Assembly: GCF_002023715.1 (NCBI RefSeq)
Contig: NZ_MAHX01000018.1
Span: 248,001 to 312,000 of the forward strand
Length of the DNA stretch: 64,000 nucleotides
Direction of reading: 5' to 3'
DNA from: Elizabethkingia occulta
Lineage (GTDB): Bacteria; Bacteroidota; Bacteroidia; Flavobacteriales; Weeksellaceae
Position 1 is the first letter of the stretch; each line of letters opens with the position of its first letter. The translations under genes were made by a program, and so were the position numbers. This document shows, one piece after another, positions 1 to 7,995 of the stretch. Under the pieces are notes generated by a model that searched no databases, was not told the origin of the DNA, and was given only the letters and a program-made list of their open reading frames with translations.

Positions 1-1397
1 CCTGCATTTAGTAATAATAATGCCAGTACAGCGAGCAATACTCCCCAGAAGACAGTTTGCCATTTCGGAGAAACTTTAGCATTTTTTGTTGCAATACTAT
101 TCATCACAAACATCCCTGAATCCGCAGAGGTAACAAAGAAAATAAGAATGATTAATATTACGAAGAAGCTTACAATTGAGGAGAATGGCATATATTCCAG
201 AAACCTGAACATTAATGCATCCGGATCACCAGCCAGTTGACTAAGTGCTCCGCCAGCTGTATGAAGGTCAATCCAGATTGCACTGTTTCCGAAAACGGAC
301 ATCCAGATAAAATTAAATAAGGTGGGCAGGATAAGTACTGCTGCAATAAATTCTCTGATGGTTCTCCCTTTCGAAATTTTAGCAATAAATAGTCCTACAT
401 ACGGAGACCATGAAATCCACCACGCCCAATACAAGATTGTCCAGTTATAAAACCATGGTAAGGTCTCTTCCTCATAGACATGGGTACCGAATGTAAGGTT
501 AAAGAAGTTGTTGATATAGTTACCCAATCCCTCTGTAAAACTACCAATCAAATAGACTGTTGGCCCTAAAGCCAGTACAAATACAAGTAGAACAATTACA
601 CTGATTACATTAATATTACTCAGCAATTTTACGCCTTTGTCTACTCCTGTAACAGCAGAAATAATAGAAAGAGTAACTAAAACACTTACAATAATAACCT
701 GATAAATAAAGCTATTCTCGGGTACAATATGCAATGTCTGCAAACCGGAATTGATCTGCACGACTCCGAAACCTAATGTTGTGGTAATACCAAAAAAGGT
801 ACTACATAAAGCAAAAACATCGATAGCATTTCCCCATCGTCCGTTTATTTTACCTTTTAGTAATGGATAAAAGCAGCTTCGCAAAGAAAGAGGCAATCTG
901 TAACGGTAAGCAAAATATGATAAAGCCAAACCGACAACTCCATAAATAGCCCATGCATGAATCCCCCAATGGAAGAAGGTATACAACTGTGCATTTTTGG
1001 CTCTGTTAATGTGGTTGTTTCCGGTAAATATATCGTTGGAATAATGCTGCATAGGTTCTGCAACACTAAAGTACATTAACCCAATTCCCATACCTGCAGC
1101 AAACAGCATGGATATCCATGAGAAAAAAGAATATTTAGGTTTGCTGTCATTTCTGCCCAGCCGGATATTTCCGTACTTGCTAAACATAAGGTAAATAAGA
1201 AAAAGAACAAATATGGTCACCGACCATACATAGACCCAGTTCAGTTTAACAAAAATAAATTCTTTTACATTGTTCAGAATTCCTTCTGTAAGTTTTGGAA
1301 AAACAGCCGAAAGTACACAGACGGCAATTATAAAAATTAAACTGGGGACTGTAACGCCCTTACTAAATGTAGTTTTAAAATTAGAAAATTTCATCAT
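1..1397 (-). CDS. BCCT-family betaine/choline/carnitine transporter (C-terminus cut by window edge)
   Basis: Reading the minus strand from ATG at 1397 (a second in-frame ATG at 1394) gives about 465 residues with no stop before the window edge. It is a polytopic inner-membrane protein. Visible BCCT signatures are MGIGLMYFSVAEP in an early helix and the tryptophan-rich segment WAWWISWSPYVGLFIAKISK, which in this family forms the central transport path. Members import compatible solutes with Na+ or H+. The start follows an A/T-rich leader (TTAACTAATACAATA), usual for this phylum. The family is normally 500-680 residues, so 50 or more residues are missing; only the truncation is certain about the C-terminus. 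Substrate cannot be assigned. Confidence 0.93.
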   Translation of the reverse strand, partial: MMKFSNFKTTFSKGVTVPSLIFIIAVCVLSAVFPKLTEGILNNVKEFIFVKLNWVYVWSVTIFVLFLIYLMFSKYGNIRLGRNDSKPKYSFFSWISMLFAAGMGIGLMYFSVAEPMQHYSNDIFTGNNHINRAKNAQLYTFFHWGIHAWAIYGVVGLALSYFAYRYRLPLSLRSCFYPLLKGKINGRWGNAIDVFALCSTFFGITTTLGFGVVQINSGLQTLHIVPENSFIYQVIIVSVLVTLSIISAVTGVDKGVKLLSNINVISVIVLLVFVLALGPTVYLIGSFTEGLGNYINNFFNLTFGTHVYEEETLPWFYNWTILYWAWWISWSPYVGLFIAKISKGRTIREFIAAVLILPTLFNFIWMSVFGNSAIWIDLHTAGGALSQLAGDPDALMFRFLEYMPFSSIVSFFVILIILIFFVTSADSGMFVMNSIATKNAKVSPKWQTVFWGVLLAVLALLLLNA

Positions 1398-1589
1398 TAT
1401 TGTATTAGTTAAAAAGCAGGTACATTCCTTATACCATCGTACGGAATATAGACCTGAACATATAAAAAAATGGAGCCTTTGTTCTGGAATTTCCTGGCGC
1501 ATACTAGAAAACGGTACAGCAAAATCAGCTGAATACCTGTATGCTAAAAAGGGAAATTAATAGTGATAGAAAAGACTATAATTACGCTG

Positions 1590-1597
1590 CAAATATA
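1590..1597 (-). promoter_or_regulatory. Candidate -7 box for the BCCT gene
   Basis: The minus strand reads TATATTTG, a full match to TAnnTTTG. No clear TTTG lies 17-23 bp upstream. It would leave a leader of about 190 nt that holds a short inverted repeat (ATTCC...GGAAT). Moderate support only. Confidence 0.35.
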
Positions 1598-1677
1598 AGG
1601 ACAAATAATTAAACGGTTTAAAAACGAATACAACCAATTGATTTACAACTAAATAAAAGCGATTCCAAAACTCAAAA

Positions 1678-2367
1678 TCAGGAATACTTTACATGACTGA
1701 TATTTAAAATTCTCTCCAGAATATTTTTCACAAAAACAACAACACAGGCAATCCCTCCTAATAGCTTTGCACTATCAGTGAAAAATGTGAGTACAAGCAG
1801 TAAAATAAACATGCTTGCCAGAAACAGGTTGTCTGAGAAAAATTTACGTTTATAATGCTCCGGAATACTATAAGAAAGCTCTGTATGTGCAACAAAAACA
1901 TAGTAAGAAAGAGCAAAAATACTAAGTGCTGCCAGTATATTATTGAGAGCAAATAACCGGAATGCCAATGTAAATACTGCAAAATTTTCAACCGAATCCG
2001 CATAAAACGTCGTAGTAAAAGGGAAGAAAATAATAGTAAGCATAATTAACATATTCAGCCGGATCACTGGTCCGTTGTAATTATGAATATGCTTGAACAG
2101 AAAATGGTGCCTGATCCAGAACATTGTGATTAAGCCAAAGCTAAAAAGCAGTGCCAGAAAATTATACTTCAGTTCCGACAATTCTCCGAGTATCTCAGCA
2201 TATGTACTTTCTTTGGTCACATGTGGTACTTTGAACTCAATAATAAGAAGGGTAATAGCTATTGCAAAAATAGCATCGCTGAAGAAAGCCAGCCTTTCTA
2301 CCTGAAATTCCTGTTTCGGATGTTTTACCTCTGTTCCTGAATAACCTTCATTTTCGTGGTTTTTCAT
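1678..2367 (-). CDS. TMEM175-family (DUF1211) potassium channel-like membrane protein
   Basis: 229 residues. The N-terminal part holds the family hallmark, VERLAFFSDAIFAIAITLL, with the FSDAIFAI motif that lines the pore of bacterial TMEM175 channels; further hydrophobic helices follow. Bacterial members are about 200 residues with six membrane segments and conduct K+ as tetramers, so length and motif fit. The gene stands alone, converging on nothing and separated from the BCCT gene by about 280 bp. A -7 box TAAATTTG lies at 2396-2403. Family is clear; physiological role in this organism is not shown. Confidence 0.88.
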   Translation of the reverse strand: MKNHENEGYSGTEVKHPKQEFQVERLAFFSDAIFAIAITLLIIEFKVPHVTKESTYAEILGELSELKYNFLALLFSFGLITMFWIRHHFLFKHIHNYNGPVIRLNMLIMLTIIFFPFTTTFYADSVENFAVFTLAFRLFALNNILAALSIFALSYYVFVAHTELSYSIPEHYKRKFFSDNLFLASMFILLLVLTFFTDSAKLLGGIACVVVFVKNILERILNISHVKYS

Positions 2368-2395
2368 ATTAAAGTTTTTGTTTTTTGGTGTTAAT

Positions 2396-2403
2396 CAAAT
2401 TTA
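2396..2403 (-). promoter_or_regulatory. Candidate -7 box for the TMEM175-like gene
   Basis: Minus strand TAAATTTG matches TAnnTTTG and lies 29 nt ahead of the ATG. No convincing -33 TTTG is visible. Confidence 0.4.
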
Positions 2404-2588
2404 AAATAAAAAATGATTATTCTGAATTTATACTCCAAAATATTACAAATACCACCAGTAATTATTCAATATATTTTCATTATAATTAAAACACCACAGA
2501 ACAAACAATTAAAAATTAATTTTTAATTTTCTGTTGTTAACCGTAATTTTAAAGAATCAATCTAACACCAGATTAAGTTAATTATTAT

Positions 2589-3566
2589 ATGAGAGTTTTC
2601 AAATATAGGAGTAACTATGGGCGCGATCTTATTACACTAACCTGTAATCAGCTATTCGCATCAAAATATGAGGATCTTAATGATCCGTTTGAAAGTATGC
2701 AGTTTATGGATCCAATAAATGATGAGTCATTCATAGAGAGCCTACCCTATTTAACCAATAAAGCCGAACTAAAAGCTGCTTATTCGGAAGTTGTTCGGTT
2801 ATTAAAAACCCAGGGTGTATATTCACTCTCAAAAGACGTGGATAATGAAATTTTATGGGCTTTATATTCCGATTCTCACAGAGGGTTTGCTATTGAATAC
2901 GAAACAGATATTCTACTGAAAGACTTTAACTTCAATGCTGATATTCCTTGTGCTTTTATGTTTGACATTGAATACACCAATACCTCCAGGGTTCCAAAGA
3001 TAATCCAGCAGGCCTTAAACGGACAACTCAATATTCAAAGCATTATCGGCAATAAATCGACTGCCTGGGAAAAGGAAAATGAATTAAGAATAACATTTGA
3101 AGATTGGGGACTTCTTACTTACAATCACACCGCTGTTAAGTCTATTATATTCGGAGCAAAGGCACGAAAAGAGGATATAAAAAACACAATGAATTTGCTG
3201 AAAGGCAGAGGACTAAAGTACAAGCAAATAGAAATTAGTTCTAAAAAATACCAGCTGAAAGTTAAACCCATTGAAGATTTGTATCCAAACAGTCCTCAAT
3301 ATTATCAGAACAGGGCTTTTTTCGACAGAACATTACTATTAAAACAAAATCTAAAAGAGTATTACAAATACAAAAAACAAATAGAAAGAATTATATTAAA
3401 AGTAATAGAGTTACCAAATATCTTGGAAGTTCAGGACATTGTATTAACAGGCGAAACCAATGAACCTACATTGCAAATTTTATGTAAAAATGATTTGAGA
3501 AAACTTGCGATTAGAAATTTCAGCTTCAAATATATTAAGCGAAAAGGTTTTATTGAAATAACATAA
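2589..3566 (+). CDS. DUF2971 domain-containing protein
   Basis: 325 residues, cytoplasmic by composition. The DUF2971 pattern is visible in order: MRVFKYRS at the N-terminus, LFASKYEDLNDPFES (the conserved NDPFE), ILWALYSDSHRGFAIEYE (the W.hY...HrGf.ieY block) and AWEKENELRI. The family is widespread, often near phage or toxin-like loci, and has no established biochemical role. About 110 C-terminal residues after the domain look lysine-rich and are not recognisable to me. The gene is monocistronic, with a terminator immediately after the stop. The start ATG at 2589 begins directly with the conserved motif, so it is secure. Confidence 0.85.
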   Translation: MRVFKYRSNYGRDLITLTCNQLFASKYEDLNDPFESMQFMDPINDESFIESLPYLTNKAELKAAYSEVVRLLKTQGVYSLSKDVDNEILWALYSDSHRGFAIEYETDILLKDFNFNADIPCAFMFDIEYTNTSRVPKIIQQALNGQLNIQSIIGNKSTAWEKENELRITFEDWGLLTYNHTAVKSIIFGAKARKEDIKNTMNLLKGRGLKYKQIEISSKKYQLKVKPIEDLYPNSPQYYQNRAFFDRTLLLKQNLKEYYKYKKQIERIILKVIELPNILEVQDIVLTGETNEPTLQILCKNDLRKLAIRNFSFKYIKRKGFIEIT

Positions 3567-3593
3567 AAAAGCCCTCTTATTGAGGGCTTTTTG
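3566..3593. terminator. Bidirectional intrinsic terminator
   Basis: GCCCTC-TTATT-GAGGGC stem flanked by A5 on the left and T5 on the right, between two convergent genes (DUF2971 and the anti-sigma factor). Confidence 0.85.
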
Positions 3594-3623
3594 TATCGTA
3601 AATAGTTTTTAAATAATCTCCGG

Positions 3624-4442
3624 CTAAGTTCCTCCCATTACATACATATTCTCCATAGTAGGTACTTCGCTTCCGTTTTCTTTTTCAAGCGTTATCGCAA
3701 ACGCCTGAGCCTTTGGTATTTTTGAAAGAGCAATCTTACTGTCTTTTTCTTCAGTATACATTCCGGCATTTACTGGTTTTCCGTCTGCAATAGCCCAAAG
3801 TTGGTATTGCATACCTTTTGGTGCTTTTGGCAGACTCTCTGCATTCAGATAAACCTCTTTAGTTTTCTGATCCCAGAAAACTGTAGCTTTAGATTCCGGG
3901 TGTTTTTCAACTCCTTTCAAAGTAATGATTTGCATATTAGAACCGGACAACATTTGCCATTTCTCATTCATTTTTTGTAATGCTAAATCCTGAGATGTGT
4001 TTACGGTTGTAAGTTTTGCAATTTCTTTTTTGGTTTCAGATTGTTGATTTATCCAATACATATTCCCTGCAATACTTACCAAAAACAACACAGATGCTGC
4101 AATTGCAAAGTTCTTCCAGTTATTACTCTTTTTAACCTCGGCCGTTTTACCTTTTTCTTCAATTTTTAAATTAATTACAGGCTCAGCAACCTCAGATATT
4201 GGTGCTTCTGTTACTTCTTCTTTCTGAATTTTAGCCCAGATCTTAGATTTCAAATCATCTGGCGGCGTCATAGCTTGTACTGTAGCCAGATCTTCTAAAG
4301 TTTTTTGCGCTTCCTCAAAAGCAGCCTTAACCTCTGCATTATTCTTCATAACACACTCCAAAATACCTGCCTCCTCGGGAGAAGCAAGACCTAGAATATA
4401 AGATTCTATAATTCCGGATGATATGTATTCTTTAGTATTCAA
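3624..4442 (-). CDS. RskA-type anti-sigma factor
   Basis: 272 residues. The N-terminal ~85 residues are a helical anti-sigma domain (SGIIESYILGLASPEE is typical of the start of RskA/anti-sigma-K proteins). One membrane helix follows at about residues 110-132 (FAIAASVLFLVSIAGNMYW), then a periplasmic RskA C-terminal domain with AKAPKG/YQLWAIADGKPVNAG-like features (here PKAPKGMQYQLWAIADGK). Such proteins hold an ECF sigma at the membrane until regulated proteolysis. The gene starts one base after the stop of the sigma gene, so they are co-transcribed. Convergent with DUF2971 across a terminator. The signal sensed is unknown. Confidence 0.9.
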   Translation of the reverse strand: MNTKEYISSGIIESYILGLASPEEAGILECVMKNNAEVKAAFEEAQKTLEDLATVQAMTPPDDLKSKIWAKIQKEEVTEAPISEVAEPVINLKIEEKGKTAEVKKSNNWKNFAIAASVLFLVSIAGNMYWINQQSETKKEIAKLTTVNTSQDLALQKMNEKWQMLSGSNMQIITLKGVEKHPESKATVFWDQKTKEVYLNAESLPKAPKGMQYQLWAIADGKPVNAGMYTEEKDSKIALSKIPKAQAFAITLEKENGSEVPTMENMYVMGGT

Positions 4443-4443
4443 T

Positions 4444-5046
4444 TTATTGATAATCTTTTAATAAATCTTTTAATTTCATTAGTGCATTTCTCATTTTTGT
4501 TTTCACTGTGCCCAGCGGTATTTTCAATTGCTCGGATATTTCATTTTGTGTATAACCCTGATAATAAGCCATATTAATGAGCTCCTGTTTATCCGATTCC
4601 AAACCTTCCAGAACACTATGAAAGCCAATAAAATCAGATGTATTATTGGATGTAGAAAGCTCTGCACTGTTATATACGAAATCTGGGATAGATTGGTTTT
4701 TTAACTCGTTTTGAAAACCTTTTGATTTTAAGTAATCTATTGCCGTATTTCTGGCAATATTGATCATCCAGGTATAAAACCTACCCTTTTGCTGATCATA
4801 CTGGTGGATAGAGTTCCAGACTTTAACGAAAACATCCTGAATAATTTCTTCAGTATATTCTTTAGATTGTACAATTCGGAATATTACACCATATAATGCA
4901 CCAGAGTAGTTATCATACAAATGATGAAAACCAGTTTCGTTTTTTTCTTTTAATAAAACGATAAGCTCCTCTTCCGAATAGTTTGTTTTAATTGTGGTAT
5001 ATATTTCTTTTCCAAATGTAACAAAATAAAGAAGATAACAATACAA
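4444..5046 (-). CDS. ECF RNA polymerase sigma factor, SigK-like
   Basis: 200 residues from the first ATG. Region 2 is around residues 45-110 (LYDNYSGALYGVIFRIV, EEIIQDVFVKVWN) and region 4 is at the C-terminus (MAYYQGYTQNEISEQLKIPL, GTVKTKMRNALMKL), as in SigK-type ECF factors paired with RskA. The start is uncertain: a perfect Bacteroidota promoter (-7 TACATTTG at 5013-5020) lies downstream of the ATG at 5046, and region 2 only begins near the NYSEEEL stretch. If that promoter is used, translation must start lower, with no ATG, GTG or TTG in frame but an ATT (Ile) at 4990-4992. Likely controls itself and the divergent msrB, fasciclin and ferritin-like genes (inference). Confidence 0.88.
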   Translation of the reverse strand: MYCYLLYFVTFGKEIYTTIKTNYSEEELIVLLKEKNETGFHHLYDNYSGALYGVIFRIVQSKEYTEEIIQDVFVKVWNSIHQYDQQKGRFYTWMINIARNTAIDYLKSKGFQNELKNQSIPDFVYNSAELSTSNNTSDFIGFHSVLEGLESDKQELINMAYYQGYTQNEISEQLKIPLGTVKTKMRNALMKLKDLLKDYQ

Positions 5047-5047
5047 A
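5013..5047 (-). promoter_or_regulatory. Promoter-like TTTG-N23-TACATTTG within the annotated sigma N-terminus
   Basis: Minus strand TTTG (5047-5044) then 23 bp then TACATTTG (5020-5013), a full consensus at the upper spacing limit. It sits inside the first 12 codons of the longest sigma ORF, so it bears on the true start codon. Confidence 0.45.
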
Positions 5048-5107
5048 TCTGTTTAACTTTTTATCTCGTATATGTATTTATGACAATAATACTTAAAATT
5101 TATATTC

Positions 5108-5623
5108 ATGAATACAATATTGAAAACAATAGCTATCAGCCTGTCATTAATGATTTCGATCCAGGCCTGTGCTCAGTCTGAAAAATTTAAAATTCAGAAT
5201 CCATACTATTCCCGTACGGCCACCAACTTATTAAATGTGAGCAATACCGAATGGAAAAAAATTCTGAACACCGAATTGTACCAAGTAGCCAGAGAAGGAG
5301 CTACCGAAACAGCTTTTACAGGGAAATATTATGAATTCGATGAGAAAGGAACGTATTACTGCGCAGTTTGTGGTAATCCATTATTCCTTTCTACTTCAAA
5401 ATTTGCAACCACATGTGGCTGGCCTTCCTTTTACCAACCAATACATAAGAACAGTGTAAAATACAGAAAAGATACTTCTTACAATATGGTAAGAACAGAA
5501 GTTTTATGTGGAAGATGTGGTTCTCACCTCGGTCATATTTTCGACGACGGCCCTGAACCTACCGGAAAGCGTTTTTGTATGAATTCTGTCTGTTTAGACT
5601 TCACCCCACTAAAAAATAAATAA
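5108..5623 (+). CDS. msrB: Peptide-methionine (R)-S-oxide reductase MsrB, lipoprotein form
   Basis: 171 residues. A lipoprotein signal ends at Cys21 (SIQAC), so it should act at the periplasmic side of a membrane. The SelR/MsrB domain spans about residues 45-168: zinc-binding CAVC (85-88) and CGRC (134-137), substrate-site TTCGWPSFYQP, and the catalytic cysteine C157 in GKRFCMNS. MsrB reduces methionine-R-sulfoxide in oxidised proteins. It is divergent from the sigma/anti-sigma pair, with only about 60 bp between the two starts, so the two units probably share a control region. The exported location fits repair of surface proteins. Confidence 0.95.
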   Translation: MNTILKTIAISLSLMISIQACAQSEKFKIQNPYYSRTATNLLNVSNTEWKKILNTELYQVAREGATETAFTGKYYEFDEKGTYYCAVCGNPLFLSTSKFATTCGWPSFYQPIHKNSVKYRKDTSYNMVRTEVLCGRCGSHLGHIFDDGPEPTGKRFCMNSVCLDFTPLKNK

Positions 5624-5739
5624 TTCATTTTCAGTTAATTAACAAAATTATTCGACTTTTTTAAATCTAAAATAAAACCAAACTCGTAAATGCCAATAAG
5701 AATAAATTCAGATAATGTTTAATAAAAAAATCAAACAAA

Positions 5740-6309
5740 ATGACTACAAAATCAAAAATCACAGCTTTAGGAATGCTTATATTATCATTTGCCTATAGCG
5801 GAAATCTTACTGCACAAGTAATGAAAGAAAAAACAGTAATGGTAGGAGGAGCTCCTATGCATCCTTCTAAAAACATTATAGAAAACGCAGTAAACTCCAA
5901 TGACCACAAAACACTTGTAGCAGCTGTGAAAGCAGCAGGTCTTGTTGAAACGCTACAAGGCGCAGGCCCTTTTACAGTGTTAGCTCCTACCGACGAAGCC
6001 TTTAATAAATTACCAAAAGGAACAGTAGAAAATCTCTTGAAACCAGAAAACAAAGAAATGCTGACTAAGATATTGACCTATCATGTTCTTTCCGGAAAGT
6101 ACAATGCTAAACAAATCTGGGCAGCTGTAAAAGCAGGAAACGGAACAAGCATGATGAAAACTGTAGAAGGAGAAGGTGTTACCTTCTGGACAAAAGGCAA
6201 AGATCTTTATATAAAAGATGCTAAAGGCAACAGTGCCAAAGTTACTATTGCTGATGTAAACCAATCCAACGGAGTTATTCATGTTATAGACAAAGTTCTT
6301 ATGCCTTAG
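5740..6309 (+). CDS. Secreted single-domain fasciclin (FAS1) protein
   Basis: 189 residues with a Sec signal peptide (about residues 1-25, ending near NLTAQ). One FAS1 domain follows: [19 protein letters not shown], then the hallmark [17 protein letters not shown], then [10 protein letters not shown] and a C-terminal [16 protein letters not shown]1 domains mediate adhesion or matrix contacts. Its position beside an ECF sigma and RskA anti-sigma is notable because SigK/RskA of the Mycobacterium tuberculosis complex controls the fasciclin proteins MPT70 and MPT83 (established knowledge). Control by the local sigma is an inference; I found no clear shared ECF promoter. Confidence 0.92.
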   Translation: MTTKSKITALGMLILSFAYSGNLTAQVMKEKTVMVGGAPMHPSKNIIENAVNSNDHKTLVAAVKAAGLVETLQGAGPFTVLAPTDEAFNKLPKGTVENLLKPENKEMLTKILTYHVLSGKYNAKQIWAAVKAGNGTSMMKTVEGEGVTFWTKGKDLYIKDAKGNSAKVTIADVNQSNGVIHVIDKVLMP

Positions 6310-6375
6310 TCATTCGGCTTCTATCCCAAAAACACAAATTTTCACACCAAATATTAACACCTAAAAAATAAAATT

Positions 6376-7086
6376 ATGAAAAAAACAATTCATATTTCAA
6401 ACCAGGGAGCAACCCTGGATACCAGCAGAAGAAATTTCTTAAAGCTTGGTGGAATTGGTCTTGCGATGGCAGGTCTTACAATGGTGGGTTGCAATGATGG
6501 TGATGGATTCAACTTCATGGACGATACGGTATTCGACCTTGGACAAGGTGATGTAGGAGTACTTAATTATGCTTATGCACTAGAGCAGCTGGAAGCCGAT
6601 TTCTATACCAAGGTGGTGAACAATTTTTATACAGGAATCTCTAGTAACGAAAAAGAGATTTTCACAGATCTTTATCACCACGAGGTTATTCACAGAGATT
6701 TTTTCAAAGCAGCAATTAGTGGCGCCACCTCTCATGTTTTACCAAAATTAGAGTTTCAATATCCCAATGTAAATTTTAATGATCGTAGTTCTGTTTTGGC
6801 TACAGCCAAAGCTTTGGAAGACACCGGAGTAGCTGCCTACAATGCCGCGGGAAAATATATTACAAATCCGGCATATCTTGTTATCGCCGGAAAGATTGTC
6901 TCCGTGGAAGCAAGACACGCATCAGCAATAAGAAATCTTATAAATCCCGGATCGGCTGACTTTTCAGGAGATGATGTTATAGATGCTAACGGACTGGATG
7001 TTGCTAAAGAGCCTAAAGACATCGTTATGACTGCAGGTGGATTTATAAAAACCCGCTTTACGTGGAAAGAAAGAGGCATTAGTTAA
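6376..7086 (+). CDS. Ferritin-like domain lipoprotein with Tat-type signal
   Basis: 236 residues. The N-terminus carries a twin-arginine motif, SRRNFLKL (residues 17-24), a hydrophobic stretch and a lipobox ending at Cys39 (TMVGC), so export folded through Tat and lipidation are expected. The body resembles the Ferritin_2-type four-helix family: ALEQLEADFYTK, LYHHEVIHRDFF, ALEDTGVAAYNAA and VEARHASAIRNL supply Glu/His pairs suited to a metal site. It precedes a related gene by 26 bp, so the two are probably one operon. The substrate (iron storage, oxidase or other) is not established for this subfamily. Confidence 0.85.
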   Translation: MKKTIHISNQGATLDTSRRNFLKLGGIGLAMAGLTMVGCNDGDGFNFMDDTVFDLGQGDVGVLNYAYALEQLEADFYTKVVNNFYTGISSNEKEIFTDLYHHEVIHRDFFKAAISGATSHVLPKLEFQYPNVNFNDRSSVLATAKALEDTGVAAYNAAGKYITNPAYLVIAGKIVSVEARHASAIRNLINPGSADFSGDDVIDANGLDVAKEPKDIVMTAGGFIKTRFTWKERGIS

Positions 7087-7112
7087 TTATTTCATTTTTA
7101 AAACCTATTGTT

Positions 7113-7925
7113 ATGAACATTCTTAAATTATTAGACCAGCTTTCTGATGACAAATTCTTTACTGCGGGTTCATCCAGATCAGAAGCAATTACAAACATAT
7201 ATACTTTCGGAAAAAAAGCAGCGATAGCAGCCGTACCTCTGGGTTTAGGTTCTATGATGACTACAAAAGCTGAAACTGTAAAACAATCATCCATGGCTGT
7301 GAGTATGGCTCAAAATGATCTCACAGATGCACTACAACTGGCATTAGTCCTTGAATATCTTGAAAATGAATATTATAATATTGGTCTTTCTGCTCCCGGG
7401 CTTATCCCCGCTAAAGACAGAACCGTATTTATGCAAATTTCCAAACATGAATCTGCACACGTAAGCTTTCTTAAAAATACATTAACTTCCCTGGGAACCA
7501 CTCCTGGTAACAAACCAACCTTCGACTTTACAGCAAAAGGTAAATTTTCTCCATTTACGGATTATAGTCAGTTTCTTATTCTGGCTCAGGCTTTCGAAGA
7601 TACCGGGGTAAGAGCTTATAAAGGGCAAGCCGGAAATGTGATGTCAAATAAAACTGTTTTACAGGCAGCCCTTCAGATTCATTCAGTAGAAGCCAGACAT
7701 GCCTCGCAAGTCAGAAGAATGAGAGCTAATAAAGGCTGGATAGAGCTTGCGGACGGCGGAAATATGCCTGCAGCAACCAATCCTGTGTATGCAGGAGAAG
7801 ATAATACCAATCAGGCAGGATACAACACCAGTACAACATTTGGAGCCGCTGCTGGTTCCGCTTCTTATGATGAGATTCTTACAGGTGATGATGCCAAAGC
7901 TATTGCATCTTTATTCATTGTATAA
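7113..7925 (+). CDS. Second ferritin-like domain protein
   Basis: 270 residues, paralogous to the upstream gene: LALVLEYLENEYYN, ISKHESAHVSFLKNTL, AFEDTGVRAYKG and SVEARHASQVRRMR align with its four-helix motifs. The N-terminus differs. It has a hydrophobic segment (AAIAAVPLGLGSMM, about residues 35-48) after a polar region but no RR pair and no lipobox cysteine, so either it is exported by hitch-hiking with the first protein through Tat or it uses an atypical signal (both inference). The C-terminal ~50 residues are low-complexity and rich in Ala/Asn/Thr. Followed by a strong terminator. Confidence 0.83.
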   Translation: MNILKLLDQLSDDKFFTAGSSRSEAITNIYTFGKKAAIAAVPLGLGSMMTTKAETVKQSSMAVSMAQNDLTDALQLALVLEYLENEYYNIGLSAPGLIPAKDRTVFMQISKHESAHVSFLKNTLTSLGTTPGNKPTFDFTAKGKFSPFTDYSQFLILAQAFEDTGVRAYKGQAGNVMSNKTVLQAALQIHSVEARHASQVRRMRANKGWIELADGGNMPAATNPVYAGEDNTNQAGYNTSTTFGAAAGSASYDEILTGDDAKAIASLFIV

Positions 7926-7954
7926 AGGATACATCCACATAACAAATTAACAAA

Positions 7955-7978
7955 AAGAGCCCTCATACGAGGGCTCTG
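7955..7978. terminator. Terminator between convergent genes
   Basis: Perfect 9-bp stem AGAGCCCTC / GAGGGCTCT with a 4-base loop. The T-run is on the minus strand, so it serves the PI-PLC gene best and may also stop the ferritin-like operon. Confidence 0.8.
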
Positions 7979-7995
7979 TAATAATTCGGGATTTT

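Noticed and set aside
1270-1560. 96-codon plus-strand frame over the BCCT start and leader
   Set aside because: Opposite-strand shadow of the BCCT gene; composition not protein-like.
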